A DNA stretch of 64,000 nucleotides from Spongospora subterranea f. sp. subterranea (Eukaryota > Endomyxa: Phytomyxea > Phytomyxea > Plasmodiophorida): the NCBI GenBank assembly GCA_049724395.1, contig JAUGWO010000136.1, positions 1 to 64,000 of the forward strand, given 5' to 3'. The position numbers were made by a program, and so were the translations under genes. Under the pieces are notes generated by a model, which was not told the origin of the DNA, made no database searches, and saw only the letters and a list, made by a program, of their open reading frames with translations. Below are positions 21,058 to 33,690 of the stretch, piece after piece; positions within the stretch are counted from its first letter, which is position 1, and each line of letters starts with the position of its first letter.

Positions 21058-21343
21058 TGTTTCACGATCAAGATAAACGATGATGAGTAGTGTAGAAACA
21101 GCAGTGGAAAAGTGATAATGACGGAGCCCTTGGAGATGGCGCAACATTTGTCAGCGGCAAGGCGATACTGACGCAAGTCATCACGGACTGCGCGACTGTG
21201 AGGGAGTAGTAGGGGGATCCTCTGGCCCTGGCCTCTGGGTCTGCGATGCACTCTGGTACTTACCAAACCACGCAATTCCGGAATGACTCGATTCACTCAC
21301 GATTTACAAACGGACGAACCCGCTTTCGCCTATACTGTCTAAC

Positions 21344-21884
21344 CATGAGCGAGCTACAGTTGTTTGTGCTACACCTGAATCGGCTTTTACTAGTGGCGAC
21401 GTATGAAAACGGTGCACCAGTACGACCAAACCGCTTACGTGAAATTGCAACCAATTTCTTTGAGAGATCATCGTCGTCAAACGGGGCGCAGCAGGATTGG
21501 CAGCCTGCGGCGGAACCGTGCGATCCAAACACAGAACTGCAGAACTCAGAACCTATCGATCCTAAAACATCGCCAATGTTATGATGAATGGTGTGACAAG
21601 TCTTCGTCGTATAGTTCAAGAATCGTTGGTCTTGTGTCGACGTCGAATGCTAATGACGCAGTTCTGGTATTGGATACTTCTGCAAAACAATGATCGTACG
21701 CCTTAACGAGGTTGCCCGTGGACAGAGTTCGTCTTGTAGTACCCCAGTTTGCCATTGCTCAAAAATTTATGAGCGACGCAGCTCTCTCCGCGTTGTATCA
21801 ATTGATTGCAAAACACACTTTTCGGGAGTACGGAGCCCCTTTTGTGGCGACCTGTGGACAGATAAGAAAATGACAATGTTTTAT
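21344..21884 (+). CDS. Possible unknown gene, exon structure unresolved
   Basis: ATG at 21344 opens an 80-residue frame (MSELQLFVLHLNRLLLVATY, later PNRLREIATNFFERSSSSNG) with coding-like composition. Further open frames follow at 21596-21700 (NGVTSLRRIVQESLVL) and 21712-21870 (VRLVVPQFAIAQKFMSDAAL, LYQLIAKHTF). They may be exons of one gene, but I could not fix splice sites in frame, and no family is recognised. Confidence 0.3.
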
Positions 21885-21899
21885 GAACAATCATTTGGG

Positions 21900-23444
21900 A
21901 CCGACATTCAATGAGATTTCTATAACATGTTTGGGTTTGTGCATTTAAAAAAAGTGCGTGGGTTGGTACTCTAAAATCAATGCACAGTCCTACTAGGTAC
22001 AGTCCTGATTCCTGAACTGTAGAAATTGTGCGGAATGAAATATCCGCAAAGTTTGCGGACCTATTTTCACTGTCAGCAGGCCAAGTATCGCAGCAATTTC
22101 AATTGAGGTCCTGGTCTTTTCATGGCTCTGTCATCGCCCAATTACAATTTGTTACACAATGATGGAGATTCTCGTTATAGAACAATTGAATAGAATTGAG
22201 GACCATGTCGGGTAATTTATATAAAACATCGAATCCAAATCGTTGCAGAGGCACGACCATATATAGCTTCTCGAAATGCATCAATAGAAGACACATTCAC
22301 TTCAATAACACCTAATGACAAGCAGTAAATTGCCAAAAAAATTCTCTCTGCTCCTTCTCAACTTAAACCTTAGGGCTGCGCAGTGTATAACTTCTACAGT
22401 TGTTTATATGTTCAATACAGTGACGGCATAAATCGCTTTCCCGTCGACTGCAGTTGTGCGAGTCATCGCGCGACTGTGAAGAGTTTCCGTGTGGGTAGGA
22501 TCTAATCGTGATCACTTTTGATCACTTTGCACTGTGTGAGTGTCAGATTCGACGGGGACTTGGGAGAAGCCCTCCAAATTGAATGAGTCGCGTTTTAGTC
22601 CTCTTTACAATGGACCTTTAAAAAAAAATCCTTCAAGGATTGCTTTGTGGTGAAAATAATTTAGTTGTAATAGGTCGCAAACCGTTTTGGTTCGCAAGCA
22701 GTTGTACCTTTTTCAGAAACACGAAAAACAGAACAAGAAATCGTCAACCAGTGATTACCGCCATCAACTAATGATTGATGACGGTTTTTCGGTAATATGG
22801 TAATATACGGAAGGGCAGGGCAGCACAATGATCAATGAAGTGCATCAACGTGGCATACAAACGACACTCAAAACGAAGTGTGTAATGTGGGCGGCAGCGA
22901 TGTCGGAGCCTGTCAGCCTACCGGTTCTCCCAAGGCCCTAAACGACGCGCAGCCTTTGCATCAGTGGACGCATCCCAAATTAATAAAATCTGGATTATCC
23001 ACGCGTGGAGAGAACTCACAAACAGCCTATCGAGTTTCGGCTGGACCGATCGCCGAACTTTCTTTTACAGTCACGTTGGCAGGCCAATGCCAATTAGTAT
23101 CACAATGAATTAGTAAAATTACTGACTTTGCCGAAGGACGACGATGGGCATTGCGAGGTTCGCAAGACCCCCCTTCCTGTCGGTTCCCCGACGGTTGTCG
23201 GGATGACCCTGCAAACACCTGTCCATCCTTCGGAAAAATGTAGCTCAGCAAAACCACTCGAGGTGACCCACAATCAATAAATCTGATGGGGTAATTACTG
23301 TATATATGGTCATACTGCCCGGCCTCCGTAGAGTGTCTGGGTTCTGGTCATGAGAAGGAAGTGCGCACTATGGTGTCTCATTTCACCGTGTGCTGTGACC
23401 AAGGCGAATATCGATCTGGTCGCCCCTGATCATCAAGATTCGTC
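21900..23444. other. Long intergenic region, no gene seen
   Basis: About 1.5 kb with frequent stops in all frames. A small imperfect hairpin (ACCGCCATCA/TGATGACGGT) lies near 22758-22787. No similarity to known genes or elements was recognised. Confidence 0.4.
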
Positions 23445-23875
23445 ATGGTAGTAAATATATCCCAGTGGTTGACTGCAATGTAGAATATTCATAATTCATC
23501 GATCAGGATAAATTCAATCTTAATAGCCAGCTTGAACACCTGCAAATGAAGTATGTAGGTACCGGACATGCTGATCTAACCAAATAGTAAGTTTCCTTCA
23601 CTCTAAGTAAAGAATATTAAATTTCTTTTAGTGAATGGGTTAATAATCAAAGAACGTGATTCTTACGCATCGTACATGGGACATGCTCCAATTTTGGAAT
23701 ATTTCTCCATTGCTGAAAACGAATCCAAAGCTAGAATCAAATACAACATGTTTCAGGTATTAGATCGTTTTGTTATTGTAATACTGTTTCATATTTATTT
23801 GCTCTTATTCAGAGTATGACCGAACCTTGTGGTCCTTTATACAAACCTATATTGCGAACAAAAAAAGAGATCTAA
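23445..23875 (+). CDS. SF3B5: Splicing factor 3B subunit 5 (SF3b10), one-base frameshift
   Basis: U2 snRNP SF3b component (yeast Ysf3), here about 89 residues against 86 in human. Proposed exons: 23445-23447 (ATG only), 23507-23586 (NSQLEHLQMKYVGTGHADLT), 23632-23756 (YEWVNNQ…RDSYASYMGHAPILEYF, then SIAENESKARIKYNMFQ) and 23813-23875 (SMTEPCGPLYKPIL). Introns of 59, 45 and 56 nt all have GT-AG ends. Similarity to human SKYIGTGHADTTKWEW and DSYCSYMGH is unmistakable. The third exon carries one surplus A in the run at 23649-23651, shifting frame between VNNQ and ERDSY. As the protein is essential this may be an assembly error. The three-base first exon is inferred. Confidence 0.85.
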
Positions 23876-24401
23876 CCTTTTTTTTGTTTGCTCATAATAA
23901 AGTTATTTATTATATTGCCATCCTCTGCATGCACTTTTTTTGCTATCTCTTCAAGTTCCAGAGGCATGGCCAAGGTCTGAATTCATTGTTGCAAATATCC
24001 CTACTGAGGCCAGCTTCAAAACGGTTCCATTTTCAAACCATTACATATCAATGCATAACTTCAGTTCCGATATTGCTTTCCGATAACTTTCGTGTAGAAA
24101 AATTGTTGGGGACTCGTTATGGTAAAGATTGTCTCTGCTTGTACCGGGTTAGGACTCTGAAATTTAACCAACTTTCGATTTATAAAAGAAATTGTTTCAG
24201 GGTTTCACTCACTGTTGATTGGAACCAGTTTATTATCCCAGCACTCTTATTATTTGCTTCTCATGTTGAATTTTCTGAACAAACTTGTTCGAGCAAGCGT
24301 AAGATCGGAGATTATTGATGTTGAGATCTCCCGGAGTGTAAGCCTGAAGATTGCCGATTGCCTCTTCACGTCCAAGCAGCCCACCCGTCCAGCCATTGGC
24401 A
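23876..24401 (+). other. Unresolved coding-like stretch upstream of the glycosyltransferase
   Basis: Open frames at about 23955-24080 (e.g. WPRSEFIVANIPTEASFKTV) and 24186-24346 (LLSQHSYYLLLMLNFLNKLV, then RASVRSEIIDVEISRS) are separated by GT...TTTCAG-like sequence. They may be 5' exons of the downstream glycosyltransferase, since a 55-nt intron ending CGTCCAG at 24392 would join in frame, or a separate small gene. Confidence 0.3.
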
Positions 24402-25423
24402 ATGGTCAACCCCTGCCTTTGTGTGATCTTCTCGAAAAATCGCGCCTTTCAATTGCATGAATGCCTTTCATCAGTATCGCGATTTTGCCCAGCTACTGCC
24501 ATGTGTCATATATTGATTCACGTTATCTGGTCATCTTCAATAGATCAAATTCAGAAATCCTATAAAACAGTCGAACAGCGATTTCCTCAAATATCATTTT
24601 ATAAGGAGGATTTTGAAAACACATTTTCTCGACATATTACCAGAATTTTTGATCAGAATCCATCGGATTACGTACTGTTTATGGTCGATGATTCTATAAT
24701 ATATCGGCCCGTGGATTTGAGTTTAATCTGTAATATTCTCAAGCCTGGATCGCATTGCATATCGTATCATCTTCGGCTTAACCCTCTTATTGCACATTCC
24801 CATACAAAAGACATGGCTGTCCGATGCCCTCCACTACTTCATCGCAAATCTCATTACGAATATCTACCATTTTTAGGTGACTACTCGTGTCCTGATTTAT
24901 CACGACGTCTTATTTATTTTAAATCTTAGGATCCACCGAATGGTCTTATAGGTTTGACGTTAGTGGCTGTTTCTATCAACGTCAAGTAATCGATCTGGTT
25001 GGTATGCTGTTGTTGTTTTTAAAAAAGTTCAAATCACGTTGTTCGATAGATTTTGAGCCATATGTCTGAATCTGACAAATCGCATCCAAATCTGTTTGAG
25101 TTGGCTGGGAACCGTGTTTTGGACAAACTCGAATTGGGTGAGGCGCTCTACAGCGCTTGCCCTCTATACCCATCATTATCGATCATTACTGTTAATAGGG
25201 TCCAAGATCAGTTCAAAGTCAGCTAATCTTTTTAGAAAACAAAAAGCACAACGACTCAATGTTCATGTCATAGAATCGCGTGTATGAGGATGAATACGGC
25301 AGTGTCGAATGCTTGGATTCGTTATTCAGAAAAGGATATACGATCAACATTGACCTATACGCGAAATCCGAATTTAACTCAGTCCATATCGGCGAGTTAT
25401 TTTTACTCCATCCATCGGTATAA
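24402..25423 (+). CDS. GT-A-like glycosyltransferase, four exons
   Basis: Exons 24402-24876, 24930-24997, 25050-25217 and 25274-25423 (introns 53, 52 and 56 nt) sum to 861 nt, 286 residues in frame. The start MVNPCLCVIFSKNRAFQLHE matches the first beta strand and loop of inverting GT-A enzymes. YVLFMVDDSIIYRPVDL has the acidic metal/nucleotide-sugar site (VDDS in DxD position). WSYRFDVSGCFYQRQVIDL, HPNLFE and IITVNRVQDQF then NRVYEDEYGSVECLDSLF are the C-terminal acceptor part, ending at HIGELFLLHPSV. This layout recalls protist and giant-virus GTs, but the family number and sugar are not determinable. A longer N-terminus is possible (see upstream entry). Confidence 0.65.
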
Positions 25424-26073
25424 AAACGGTACGAATTCATTTTGATGAAGCCTACGAACTACGCGCTCACTCCTGATATCAGAAACGACCAAAGACAAGT
25501 TATCTATCTTTCAATTTGCAACAAACAATAAAACGGTGACCGACTAATGCGGTATGCAGTCAATGACAATTTCCAACACGATTTTGGAAATTTTCTATTA
25601 GCACAGAAAGCAAGAAATACCGCTCCAGAATTACAGGCATCAGCATCCCCTGTTTACCAACTGCCCAAAATTCGAAAACATAGCATACCGGTCAAACAAG
25701 TTTCGCAATTATCGTGGCGGATCTGGAATCCGCCACGATAATGGTAGGTTGCGGTTTCTCGAACCCAACGCTGTACAGGTATTCCAGAGAGGCTTTTCTG
25801 GTTTTCATCTCACAGGGTGACCCTATCGAACTTCACTGCAGAACAACAACCGCTTCTTCAGTCGCCCAGTTCACAGGGTGTACAGTAAAACACTGTACGG
25901 GACTACGGGTACAGTAGAGCCATCTCCCCGTTTCCCTGGAGTGATCAGTGGCACTGTCAACACAGTGCAAGCAATCATCAGGCAAGTCGGACACTGGGTT
26001 ACCCCCAAAGGGGTCGTGGTATCGTAGTTCCAGGACCTGGACCCAAATAGGAAACCTCTCGCATTCATAATAC
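25424..26073. other. Intergenic; small ORF and a strong hairpin
   Basis: A 64-codon frame from ATG 25547 to 25741 (MRYAVNDNFQHDFGNFLLAQ) has no known relatives. Its end is part of a perfect 15-bp hairpin, arms 25708-25722 and 25728-25742 (ATTATCGTGGCGGAT), loop 5 nt. Nothing else is supported. Confidence 0.35.
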
Positions 26074-27138
26074 ATGAAGACAATAAATACGATATGGCGA
26101 CGGTTTATTTGTACGTTGGCTGCAGACTCATTCACGGAATACCGAGCAGCCGCCGTCGTCATCGGTAAAACTTGACGTTTGCAAATTTTATCGTGAATTT
26201 GCACCCGGGAGATTGATATCCGGCTACGATAGGAAATGAAGTATTATCTGGCAAAACTAAAGATACCAATTCGAATTATCTGGCTCGGGTTTTGTTTGAA
26301 AACGGTGTTCGATTAACCCGAATTGAGACTATTCCGGACTTAGCCGAAGATATTATTCAAACTGTTTCCAAACTTTCATCGTCCGTTGATTATGTCAGAA
26401 AGGTTCAGTTACAATACGTATCAGCATTCTTGACAAGTCAATCGATCAGGTATTTACCAGTGGTGGGATCGGTCCAACTCATGACGACATCACCGTTAGT
26501 ACAGTGATGAAAATATGCACTGAGAGAATTTTGATATCTTTTCAGTATCAATCGATCTGTGACGCTTTTGGGCTGACTCTTCGAACCCATGAACCTACTC
26601 TCGCCGCCATTACTGTAGACTATACCTCAAAAGGTAAAAGACTCAACGCCGGTGAGCAATGCCGTTTCCACTCTAGATTTTTTCTGAGAGCTGTCAAGCA
26701 ATTAGGCGCATGGCGCTACTGCCATATCCAGCTGACCGTATCATAACAACCCCAGGGTTATGGGTCCCGACCGTTCAGTGTCGCAATGTATTTATCCTCC
26801 CTGGAATCCCGAGTCTTTTTCAAAAGATGGTGGATTCCGTTTTGAAATCCATTGATTGCGGATCAAAAAGGCTTCGTTTATCGCTAACAATCCTAGTTGG
26901 CGAATCTGAAATTGCCGATCGCCTTGCAAATGTGCAGAAACAATTCCCGGAAGTACGATCTCGTTTCTAAACGTTTTGCACGTTCTGAACTGCTCAATTC
27001 CAGGTGGAGATCGGATCATACCCCAAGCTTAACCCTGAAATGCCAGAAGTATGTTCTGTTCAATTGTGTTTCACGTCAACCGACCACTATGCTGCCAAGC
27101 GAGCGCTTGCCGCATTTCAGAAAACGCTGCAAACGTGA
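26074..27138 (+). CDS. CinA/FLAD1-type molybdopterin-binding (MoCF) domain protein
   Basis: Six exons (26074-26164, 26233-26402, 26450-26494, 26546-26651, 26699-26952, 27004-27138), all introns 47-68 nt and GT-AG, sum to 801 nt = 266 residues. The N-terminus MKTINTIWRRFICTLAADSF looks like a mitochondrial presequence. The domain follows: AAVVIGNEVLSGKTKDTNSN, LARVLFENGVRLTRIETIPD, FTSGGIGPTHDDIT (the GGxGPTxDD motif), NVFILPGIPSLFQKM and VEIGSYPKLNP. This is the N-terminal module of eukaryotic FAD synthase (FLAD1) and bacterial CinA, associated with FAD or pyridine-nucleotide hydrolysis or repair. The PAPS-reductase-like FAD-synthase domain is absent, so it is a stand-alone version. Convergent with CPSF2. 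Confidence 0.85.
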
Positions 27139-27195
27139 TTTCGATCTTCAATTTAAAAAAACTAGAAATATATATGTTATGAGTCAGGAATGGTC

Positions 27196-29698
27196 TTACA
27201 AGATCATATATTGATCGTATACGATAGATCGAACCTTGAAATATGTATCACACATAACTCCCTGTATGCTTACTTGTTGGTCATTAACTCTACAAATATT
27301 CACAAGACCATCTTCGCAAACAAGCATCCCATTGATGAACTCTGCTCGAATGCTTGCTTTTGTTATAGCTTTTCTCAAAAGAGCCATTCGTGAGCCGCCA
27401 AGATATACGGCCGGCCTGTCAATTAAGGAAGAGTCGGTAACTTCTTCTAGAACAGGATGACGAGACTCTTCACTTTGTACAATACGACCGTCAACGTATG
27501 CCACTTCGTAATCGTCGATCTTGACGAATTTCAACGATTTAACGAGTGAGTCCCGTAATTTGATACTGAAAACATTCGTCTCTGACGATATGACCGACGT
27601 TTGTTGATTATCGGGAGATACAACGGACGACAAATTCGAAATGTCGTTTTCGATAAATTTCGTTACGTTTTCTTTGGCGCTAAACGAACCATGAACAAGA
27701 ATGATTTTTCTCGGCATCACACGCTTGATAACGTTTCTGATCGAGTTTTGGTCCATACGCCCTTCGAAATCAACGAATACAACGCTGCAATTAACTTGAA
27801 CAGCGATGCGTTCGGTTAGTGCTTTCGTCGGAATCGTCGGGGCTTGCGCGGCGTTGGAACCGGGGATTGCTGCGTCAAAATTACTGACCCCACTGGAGCT
27901 GAGGGCCATGTCGCCGATCGGATTCAAATCAGGAACTACATAATCGTTGAAATCAATCGTTTCTCCGTACATATCACTTGTATGAAGGATCTACATTGGT
28001 ATCAGGTTCCGAAACAAAGAACCCACGCATGTCAAGCACAGACCTCTTTCTGCCCAAACATGGGAAACGCAGCTGTCAATTTTAGACGACGTTTGAACAT
28101 AGCTGTAACCGGTCCAGCGGAAAGATCTTCTAATTCGTCCTCCTCTTCTTCAGATTCGGATTCACTTTCTTCTTTCACAACCGAGGCTTCCTGTTCCTTC
28201 CTCTTTTCCTCAAACTCGCGAAGCTCCTCGCCCTCTAATGGCTGACGGAACCTTCTGAGCACTTCAACTGTCGTCGGCTTCGGTGACTGCAACAACGACG
28301 TTGCCAAACAGGGGATGCGAGGAGCGCTCGTTAGTACAACCTTAAACGCAAGTTAACGATACTTAAATAAAAAACAACCATCAAGAATCAAACCATGTTT
28401 TTCGGATCTGGTGCCCATCGGATAAACAGATCCTGAGCAAAACATGTCTCCATGAAGGATGACGTTGCTAAAACTAATACTGGCTGACGAAGAGCGTCAA
28501 CATCTGCCAATGATTGGCAAATCTAATATGATGTAAACAAAGACGACATTGACAAACAATGAAGCGCATACAGAGAGATGCTTCAGGTCGAACGGGCTGT
28601 CACGAGCCTGGTCGAACTGCTTTTGACAGCTCTCGCTCATCCACTCCAAATAAGTCTTTGCGAAATCGAGAGTACTGAAGGCGACATGGGAAAGGAAAGC
28701 GATAGAGTACTTCTGATCGAGCCGGGCGCTCAACCATCTGGAATGAAGATAGACCAGCAGCTCTAATACGCGACCAGCTGCATCCACAGGCATCAGACAA
28801 TTACCGCCACGATCCAGACATTCTCGAACAGAATCAAACAAGATTGCGTCACGTTGCTTCCTCGACGATACAGTTTTTTCCCCATTATAGGCATCGGTAA
28901 TCAGTATTGATGGACGTGGACAAGCGATTTCAAGCACAGTTCCATCAAGGTGCCTAGAGACCCATTAGCTGAAAGACGCTCGAAAATGGAAACAGAAACT
29001 GACTGACCTCTCCCGCCTGTGATTGATATCAACTGCGTACACAATTTGCTCTGATTCTTTGACAATACGCCACAGAGCACCACCAAGTGAATGTCCAGCC
29101 TGGAATGGTGTCACCGTAATTCCATCCCCACGACCCGTTAAACGGCATTCTTGTGAGTATGTCACACTTGTGATTTTATCGAATGCGCTATCGACGTCAT
29201 CGACTGCAAAAATTATCAAAGCAAACAATAAAATCGGGCAGAACCGTACTTGAAAACAGGTCAAACTCCATCCGGGCGTTCAATCTTTGCCAAGCGTCAT
29301 ACCTAGTGGCGAATTCAATGACGCGATGAAAATTGACGAATATGGCAGGAATTACATAAACATCCATCCCATTCTCCATACGGGTTGGGTGGCGAATATA
29401 GGGCAATCTAGACCCAATTGGCCAACTGCATAGGGCAAAGCACCGATATGGCTAATATCTGCATGAGAAACTAAAGACAAAATTGAATCCTGCTTCATAA
29501 AATTGAAGAGAATTCAGTACTTAGTATGGCGTCGACATCGTTAGCGACACGGCCGATCGCCTCAATATCTTTTTCGTTGAAATGATCGTTCCATCCACAA
29601 TCAAGTAATATTCGACAATCGTCAATCTCCAGTAAATAGCATAAAGCGTCGGTATCACTAGCACCAAATAATGGCGTCAATTGAATTACATCGCCCAT
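27196..29698 (-). CDS. CPSF2: Cleavage and polyadenylation specificity factor subunit 2 (CPSF100)
   Basis: A multi-exon gene starting [20 protein letters not shown] at 29698. It has a metallo-beta-lactamase plus beta-CASP architecture: [46 protein letters not shown] (across an intron), [71 protein letters not shown], an acidic linker ([18 protein letters not shown]) and the C-terminal domain ending [12 protein letters not shown]. The zinc-binding HxHxDH of CPSF73 is replaced by SHADISH, as in catalytically inactive CPSF100. Introns are about 46-60 nt. It acts in the nuclear mRNA 3'-end processing complex with CPSF73. Confidence 0.93.
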
Positions 29699-30652
29699 AA
29701 TCCAAGATCTTTAACGGCCAACGATTATGGCGACCTAGGGTATTCCGAGTTCGTGACCCAACGGCGCCTGTTGGGCGATTGTTGTGGCGGACTCCGACCG
29801 TTGGCCAACCCGCAAAAGTGCTCTCTCTATGTGGCGGAGTCGGTCATGAAGTATTCCCATACAGGCGATCAAATATTCTCGGGCGTTCTTCAGTATTTGA
29901 AATGCTGATCGTGTTGAAATTCGTATCGAACGACTGTGCTGTTTTGCACAAACAGGGCAATTGCTATAACGTTTTAATAAACGCTGCAGTCTGTTTGAAA
30001 GTCGTGTTCTGCAAATACCTGAATCGTATCGCAAAACATCGAGCGTATTACCCTATGGGAATTGATTTTACATGAGAGAGCTCTACAAACGCTCGTTATG
30101 TTATGCTCGTCAGTTGATCGTCTGACGTCTTTTGGAGGACAATGTTTTCCGTCAAGTTTGATATGAGAGTCTCCTCTTTGAGTAATGTCCCGCCACGAAA
30201 CATTTTTGACCCAAAATCAACATGTTCCCGCAGTTTCGCTTTGCACAGAGTTTTGCAAAGTTTCAGACCGATCCAGTAAATAAAGGTTTAATGATGACAA
30301 ACTTTATTAACGCTGCGACACATCTTTCTGTCAAGTCATTAATGCTCACATACACCAATAAAAAAATTTGGGATCGTTTCGTTCTAACAATGCTAACGGT
30401 GGATCAGGTTTCTATTTGATCATCATTTCAAGAAAGAAAAATTGGTTGTAAAGGCCTGACACCAATCTCTGCCGCTATAGGTAATAATTCCTCGTGTCAG
30501 TGTTATCAGATTATCCCATGGCCCATGGGTGACAATTCAATCGAAACGTGACTGGGTTTGAATTGCCATCAAAACAACCAAACCTGACCTGTCCGTCCCC
30601 ATAGACTCAATAAAGGTATGGCGCTACAGCAATCACGACAGTACGTGCTTGG
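29699..30652. other. Intergenic between CPSF2 and the 36-bp array
   Basis: Contains the CPSF2 promoter. A 99-codon minus-strand frame (29735-30034) has no recognised similarity and is not called. Nothing else seen. Confidence 0.4.
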
Positions 30653-33600
30653 TTGTCAAACAATTCAACCTTCTTTGGCTGCGAATGCCACGTCCGGTTT
30701 GCTTGTTACATATCTATGTCAAACAATTCAACCTATTATCGTTACATATCTATGTCAAACAATTCAACCTATTATCGTTACATATCTATGTCAAACAATT
30801 CAACCTATTATGCGTTACATATCTATGTCAAACAATTCAACCTATTATCGTTACATATCTATGTCAAACAATTCAACCTATTATCGTTACATATCTATGT
30901 CAAACAATTCAACCTATTATCGTTACATATCTATGTCAAACAATTCAACCTATTATCGTTACGTTCAAACAGTTCAACCATATCTATGTCAAACAATTCA
31001 ACCTATTATCGTTACATATCTATGTCAAACAATTCAACCTATTATCGTTACATATCTATGTCAAACAATTCAACCTATTATCGTTACATATCTATGTCAA
31101 ACAAAACATATCTATGTCAAACAATTCAACCTATTATCGTTACATATCTATGTCAAACAATTCAACCTATTATACAATTCAACCTATTATCGTTACATAT
31201 CTATGTCAAACAATTCAACCTATTATCGTTACATATCTATGTCGTAAACAATTCAACCTATTATCGTTACATATCTATGTCAAACAATTCAACCTATTAT
31301 CGTTACATATCTATGTCAAACAATTCAACCTATTATCGTTACATATCTATGTATTTATTATCGTTACATATCTATGTCAAACAATTCAACCTATTATCGT
31401 TACATATCTATGTCAAACAATTCAACCTATTATCGTTACATATCTATGTCAAACAATTCAACCTATTATCGTTACATATCTATGTCAAACAATTCAACCT
31501 ATTTTATCGTTACATATCTATGTCAAACAATTCAACCTATTATCGTTACATATCTATGTCAAACAATTCAACCTATTATCGTTACATATCTATGTCAAAC
31601 AATTCAACCTATTATCGTTACATATCTATGTCAAACAATTCAACCTATTATCGTTACATATCTATGTCAAACAATTCAACCATCGTTACATATCTATGTC
31701 AAACAATTCAACCTATTATCGTTACATATCTATGTCAAACAATTCAACCTATTATCGTTACATATCTATGTCAAACAATTCAACCTATTATCGTTACATA
31801 TCTATGTCAAACAATTCAACCTATTATCGTTACATATCTATGTCAAACAATTCAACCTATTATCGTTACATATCTATGTCAAACAATTCAACCTATTGTC
31901 AAACAATTCAACCTATTCGTTACATATCTATGTCAAACAATTCAACCTATTATCGTTACATATCTATGTCAAACAATTCAACCTATTATCGTTACATATC
32001 TATGTCAAACAATTCAACCTATTATCGTTACATATCTATGTCAAACAATTCAACCTATTATCGTTACATATCTATGTCAAACAATTCAACCTATTATCGT
32101 TACATATCTATGTCAAACAATTCAACCTATTATCGTTACATAATCTATGTCAAACAATTCAACCTATTATCGTTACATATCTATGTCAAACAATTCAACC
32201 TATTATCGTTACATATCTATGTCAAACAATTCAACCTATTATCGTTACATATCTATGTCAAACAATTCAACCAACCTATTATTGTTACATATCTATGTCA
32301 AACAAACCTATTATCGTTACATATCTATGTCAAACAATTCAACCTATTATCGTTACATATCTATGTCAAACAATTCAACCTATTATCGTTACATATCTAT
32401 GTCAAACAATTCAACCTATTCAACCTATTATCGTTACATATCTATGTCAAACAATTCAACCTATTATCGTTACATATCTATGTCAAACAATTCAACCTAT
32501 TATCGTTACATATCTATGTCAAACAATTCAACCTATTATCGTTACATATCTATGTCAAACAATTCAACCTATTATCGTTACATATCTATGTCAAAACAAT
32601 TCAAACCTATTATCGTTCAACATATACATATCTATGTCAAACAATTCAACCTATTATCAAACAATTCAACCTATTATCGTTACATATCTATGTCAAACAA
32701 TTCAACCTATTATCGTTACATATCTATGTCAAACAATTCAACCTATTATCGTTACATATCTATGTCAAACAATTCAACCTATTATCGTTACATATCTATG
32801 TCAAACAATTCAACCTATTATCGTTACATATCTATGTCAAACAATTCAACCTATTATCGTTACATATCTATGTCAAACAATTCAACCTATTATCGTTACA
32901 TATCTATGTCAAACAATTCAACCTATTATCGTTACATATCTATGTCAAACAATTCAACCTATTATCGTTACATATCTATGTCAAACAATTCAACCTATTA
33001 TCGTTACATATCTATGTCAAACAATTCAACCTATTATCGTTACATATCTATGTCAAACAATTCAACCTATTATCGTTACATATCTATGTCAAACAATTCA
33101 ACCTATAATCGTTACATATCTATGTCAAACAATTCAACCTATTATTGTTACATATCTATGTCAAACAATTCAACCTATTATCGTTACATATCTATGTCAA
33201 ACAATTCAACCTATTATCGTTACATATCTATGTCAAACAATTCAACCTATTATCGTTACATATCTATGTCAAACAATTCAACCTATTATTGTTACATATC
33301 TATGTCAAACAATTCAACCTATTATTGTTACATATCTATGTCAAACAATTCAACCTATTATCGTTACATATCTATGTCAAACAATTCAACCTATTATCGT
33401 TACATATCTATGTCAAACAATTCAACCTATTATCGTTACATATCTATGTCAAACAATTCAACCTATTATCGTTACATATCTATGTCAAACAATTCAACCT
33501 ATTATCGTTACATATCTATGTCAAACAATTCAACCTATTATCGTTACATATCTATGTCAAACAATTCAACCTATTATTGTTACATATCTATGTCAAACAA

Positions 33601-33690
33601 TTCAACCTATTATTGTTACATATATATATCAAAGAACCAGACCTATTATCGTTACTTAACTTTGTCAAAAAATCAGCCTTGTTACGGTGA
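30653..33690. repeat. 36-bp minisatellite, about 80 copies
   Basis: Regular unit beginning ACATATCTATGTCAAACAAT and continuing TCAACCTATTATCGTT. A lone partial copy lies at 30653-30672. The array proper starts near 30705 and decays through diverged copies at 33620-33690. Between about 30950 and 32670 many units are truncated or fused; from about 32670 to 33620 units are regular with a few T-for-C variants (ATTGTT). Because 36 is divisible by three and the plus-strand unit has no stop in any frame, all three plus frames stay open over most of the array. The resulting long frames are not evidence of proteins. Confidence 0.98.

Noticed and set aside
30653-33690. CRISPR array
   Set aside because: Units are directly adjacent with no unique spacers, and the context is eukaryotic. 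The same applies to the 25-bp array at 50231-53327.
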